From positions 1 to 6,559 of the forward strand of contig JAPYWO010000072.1 in NCBI GenBank assembly GCA_028276305.1: 6,559 nucleotides of DNA, read 5' to 3'. Shown in pieces: positions 5,746 through 6,559 of this stretch. A program made the position numbers and the translations under genes. This DNA is from Candidatus Thermokryptus sp. GTDB lineage: Bacteria; Bacteroidota; Ignavibacteria; Kryptoniales; Kryptoniaceae. Below the pieces are notes generated by a model that worked only from the letters and a program-made list of their open reading frames with translations, ran no database searches and was not told the DNA's origin. Position 1 is the stretch's first letter. Each line of letters begins with the position of its first letter.

Positions 5746-6559
5746 ATGAGCAAAAATTTGACCAAACAGGTCGGTTTGGAGAACTCCATTGAAGCTGGGG
5801 TTGAGGTTGGGTTAAAGCCGGAGCTTATGATTCAATCTTTGAAGTCAATGTATGTGGCGAGGCAAATAGATGAAAAGGCGATGACGCTTTTGAAACAGGG
5901 TAAGGTCTTTTTCCACATAGGTGTTTCGGGTCATGAAGCGATTCAGGTTGCGAGCGCAATGAATTTGCGTCCGGGATATGATTGGGCTTATCCGTATTAC
6001 AGAGATTGGGCGTTTGTTTATCAGCTTGGTGTTACGCTTGAGGAACTTTTTTATAGCGTTTTTGGAAGGGCTGATTGTCCAGCAACAGGTGGGAGACAGA
6101 TGCCAGCTCATTTTGGGAAAAAGGAGTTAAGGATTATAACTCAGTCAAGTCCGACCGGGACTCAATATCTTCAAGCTGTTGGGACCGCAATGGGTTGTGT
6201 CAGAGATGGAACTGACGAGGTTGTTTATGTGTCTGGTGGAGATGGTTCAACGAGCGAGGGGGAATTTCACGAGGCATTGAATTGGGCGAGCAAGGATAAA
6301 CTTCCCGTTATATTTGTGATACAGAATAACAGATATGCGATTTCAGTGCCAATTTATGAGCAAACTGCTGGAGCTTCTGTGGCTAAAATTGGAGAAGGGT
6401 TTTTCGGGCTTGAAGTATACGAAATTGATGGAACGGATTTTTTGCAAAGTTTTCAAACTGTTAAAAGAGCGGTTGAAAGGGCAAGAGCCGGTCAAGGACC
6501 AACGATGATAGTCGCTAATGTAGTTAGATTGATACCGCATTCTTCATCCGATGACCATA
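5746..6559 (+). CDS. 2-oxoacid dehydrogenase E1, alpha-type region, branched-chain type (partial at window end)
   Basis: The thiamine-diphosphate subunit decarboxylates a 2-oxoacid and reductively acylates the lipoyl group on E2. Only the first 271 codons are present and the frame is open at the window edge. ATG 5746 is the first possible start, since TAA lies in frame at 5734-5736; its ribosome site is weak. ATGGRQMPAHFGKK (113-126) and SSPTGTQ (134-140) resemble branched-chain E1-alpha proteins. The TPP motif is GGDGSTSEGEFHEALNW (164-180) through QNNRYAIS (193-200), giving the GDG...NN pair. PHSSSDD (264-270) matches the E1-alpha phosphorylation-loop motif, which bacteria keep as a TPP-binding loop. 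Related bacterial genes may carry alpha and beta parts fused in one chain of about 650-700 residues; the window cannot show this. Its position after lipB suggests the two are co-expressed. Confidence 0.92.
   Translation, partial: MSKNLTKQVGLENSIEAGVEVGLKPELMIQSLKSMYVARQIDEKAMTLLKQGKVFFHIGVSGHEAIQVASAMNLRPGYDWAYPYYRDWAFVYQLGVTLEELFYSVFGRADCPATGGRQMPAHFGKKELRIITQSSPTGTQYLQAVGTAMGCVRDGTDEVVYVSGGDGSTSEGEFHEALNWASKDKLPVIFVIQNNRYAISVPIYEQTAGASVAKIGEGFFGLEVYEIDGTDFLQSFQTVKRAVERARAGQGPTMIVANVVRLIPHSSSDDH

Noticed and set aside
5845..6111. 88-codon minus-strand frame within the E1 gene
   Set aside because: It is antisense to the E1 region that carries family motifs; its composition looks non-coding.
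1..6559. CRISPR array, tRNA or riboswitch
   Set aside because: No regularly spaced repeats, cloverleaf-like sequence or recognised riboswitch core was seen; the gaps between genes are all under 170 bp.

Overview
The window is bacterial DNA, visibly A+T-rich, with standard bacterial gene signals (Shine-Dalgarno sites before most genes and sigma70-like promoters). An outer-membrane-type beta-barrel gene implies a Gram-negative envelope. The style of the EtfA/EtfB proteins and the branched-chain-type 2-oxoacid dehydrogenase E1 beside lipB suggest a member of the Bacteroidota/Chlorobiota/Ignavibacteriota group, perhaps a thermophile because the proteins are rich in Lys and Glu. That placement is an impression from protein style, not a computed result.

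Layout. On the minus strand, read from about 4870 down to 8: a secreted beta-barrel protein; a GC-rich hairpin; a 60-residue two-helix membrane protein with its own promoter; a two-gene restriction-modification (RM) cassette, with the endonuclease gene overlapping the methyltransferase gene by 4 bp; then etfB and etfA, the two subunits of an electron transfer flavoprotein. On the plus strand, from 5034 to the end: lipB (octanoyltransferase), then a 2-oxoacid dehydrogenase E1 gene that runs off the window. The two blocks diverge from a 163-bp region holding back-to-back promoter candidates.

Main discovery. The RM cassette is bracketed by a perfect 20-bp direct repeat (1825-1844 and 3732-3751). 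One copy lies just after the methyltransferase stop and the other just before the endonuclease start. Removing one repeat plus the cassette joins the region upstream of the endonuclease gene directly to the etfB leader. This is what insertion of an RM unit with a long target duplication would leave, and it places the RM genes between etfBA and their presumed upstream DNA. All four genes lie on one strand and I see no terminator between them, so etfBA may now depend on transcription coming through the RM genes.

How the genes work together. EtfAB passes electrons from acyl-CoA or other flavin dehydrogenases towards the quinone pool. LipB starts lipoylation of the E2 subunits that work with the E1 encoded next to it. 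Both sets serve oxidation of organic acids or branched amino acids. The RM cassette is a defence module unrelated to this metabolism. No gene-free stretch exceeds 300 bp, and I saw no tRNA, rRNA, CRISPR array, integrase or transposase.
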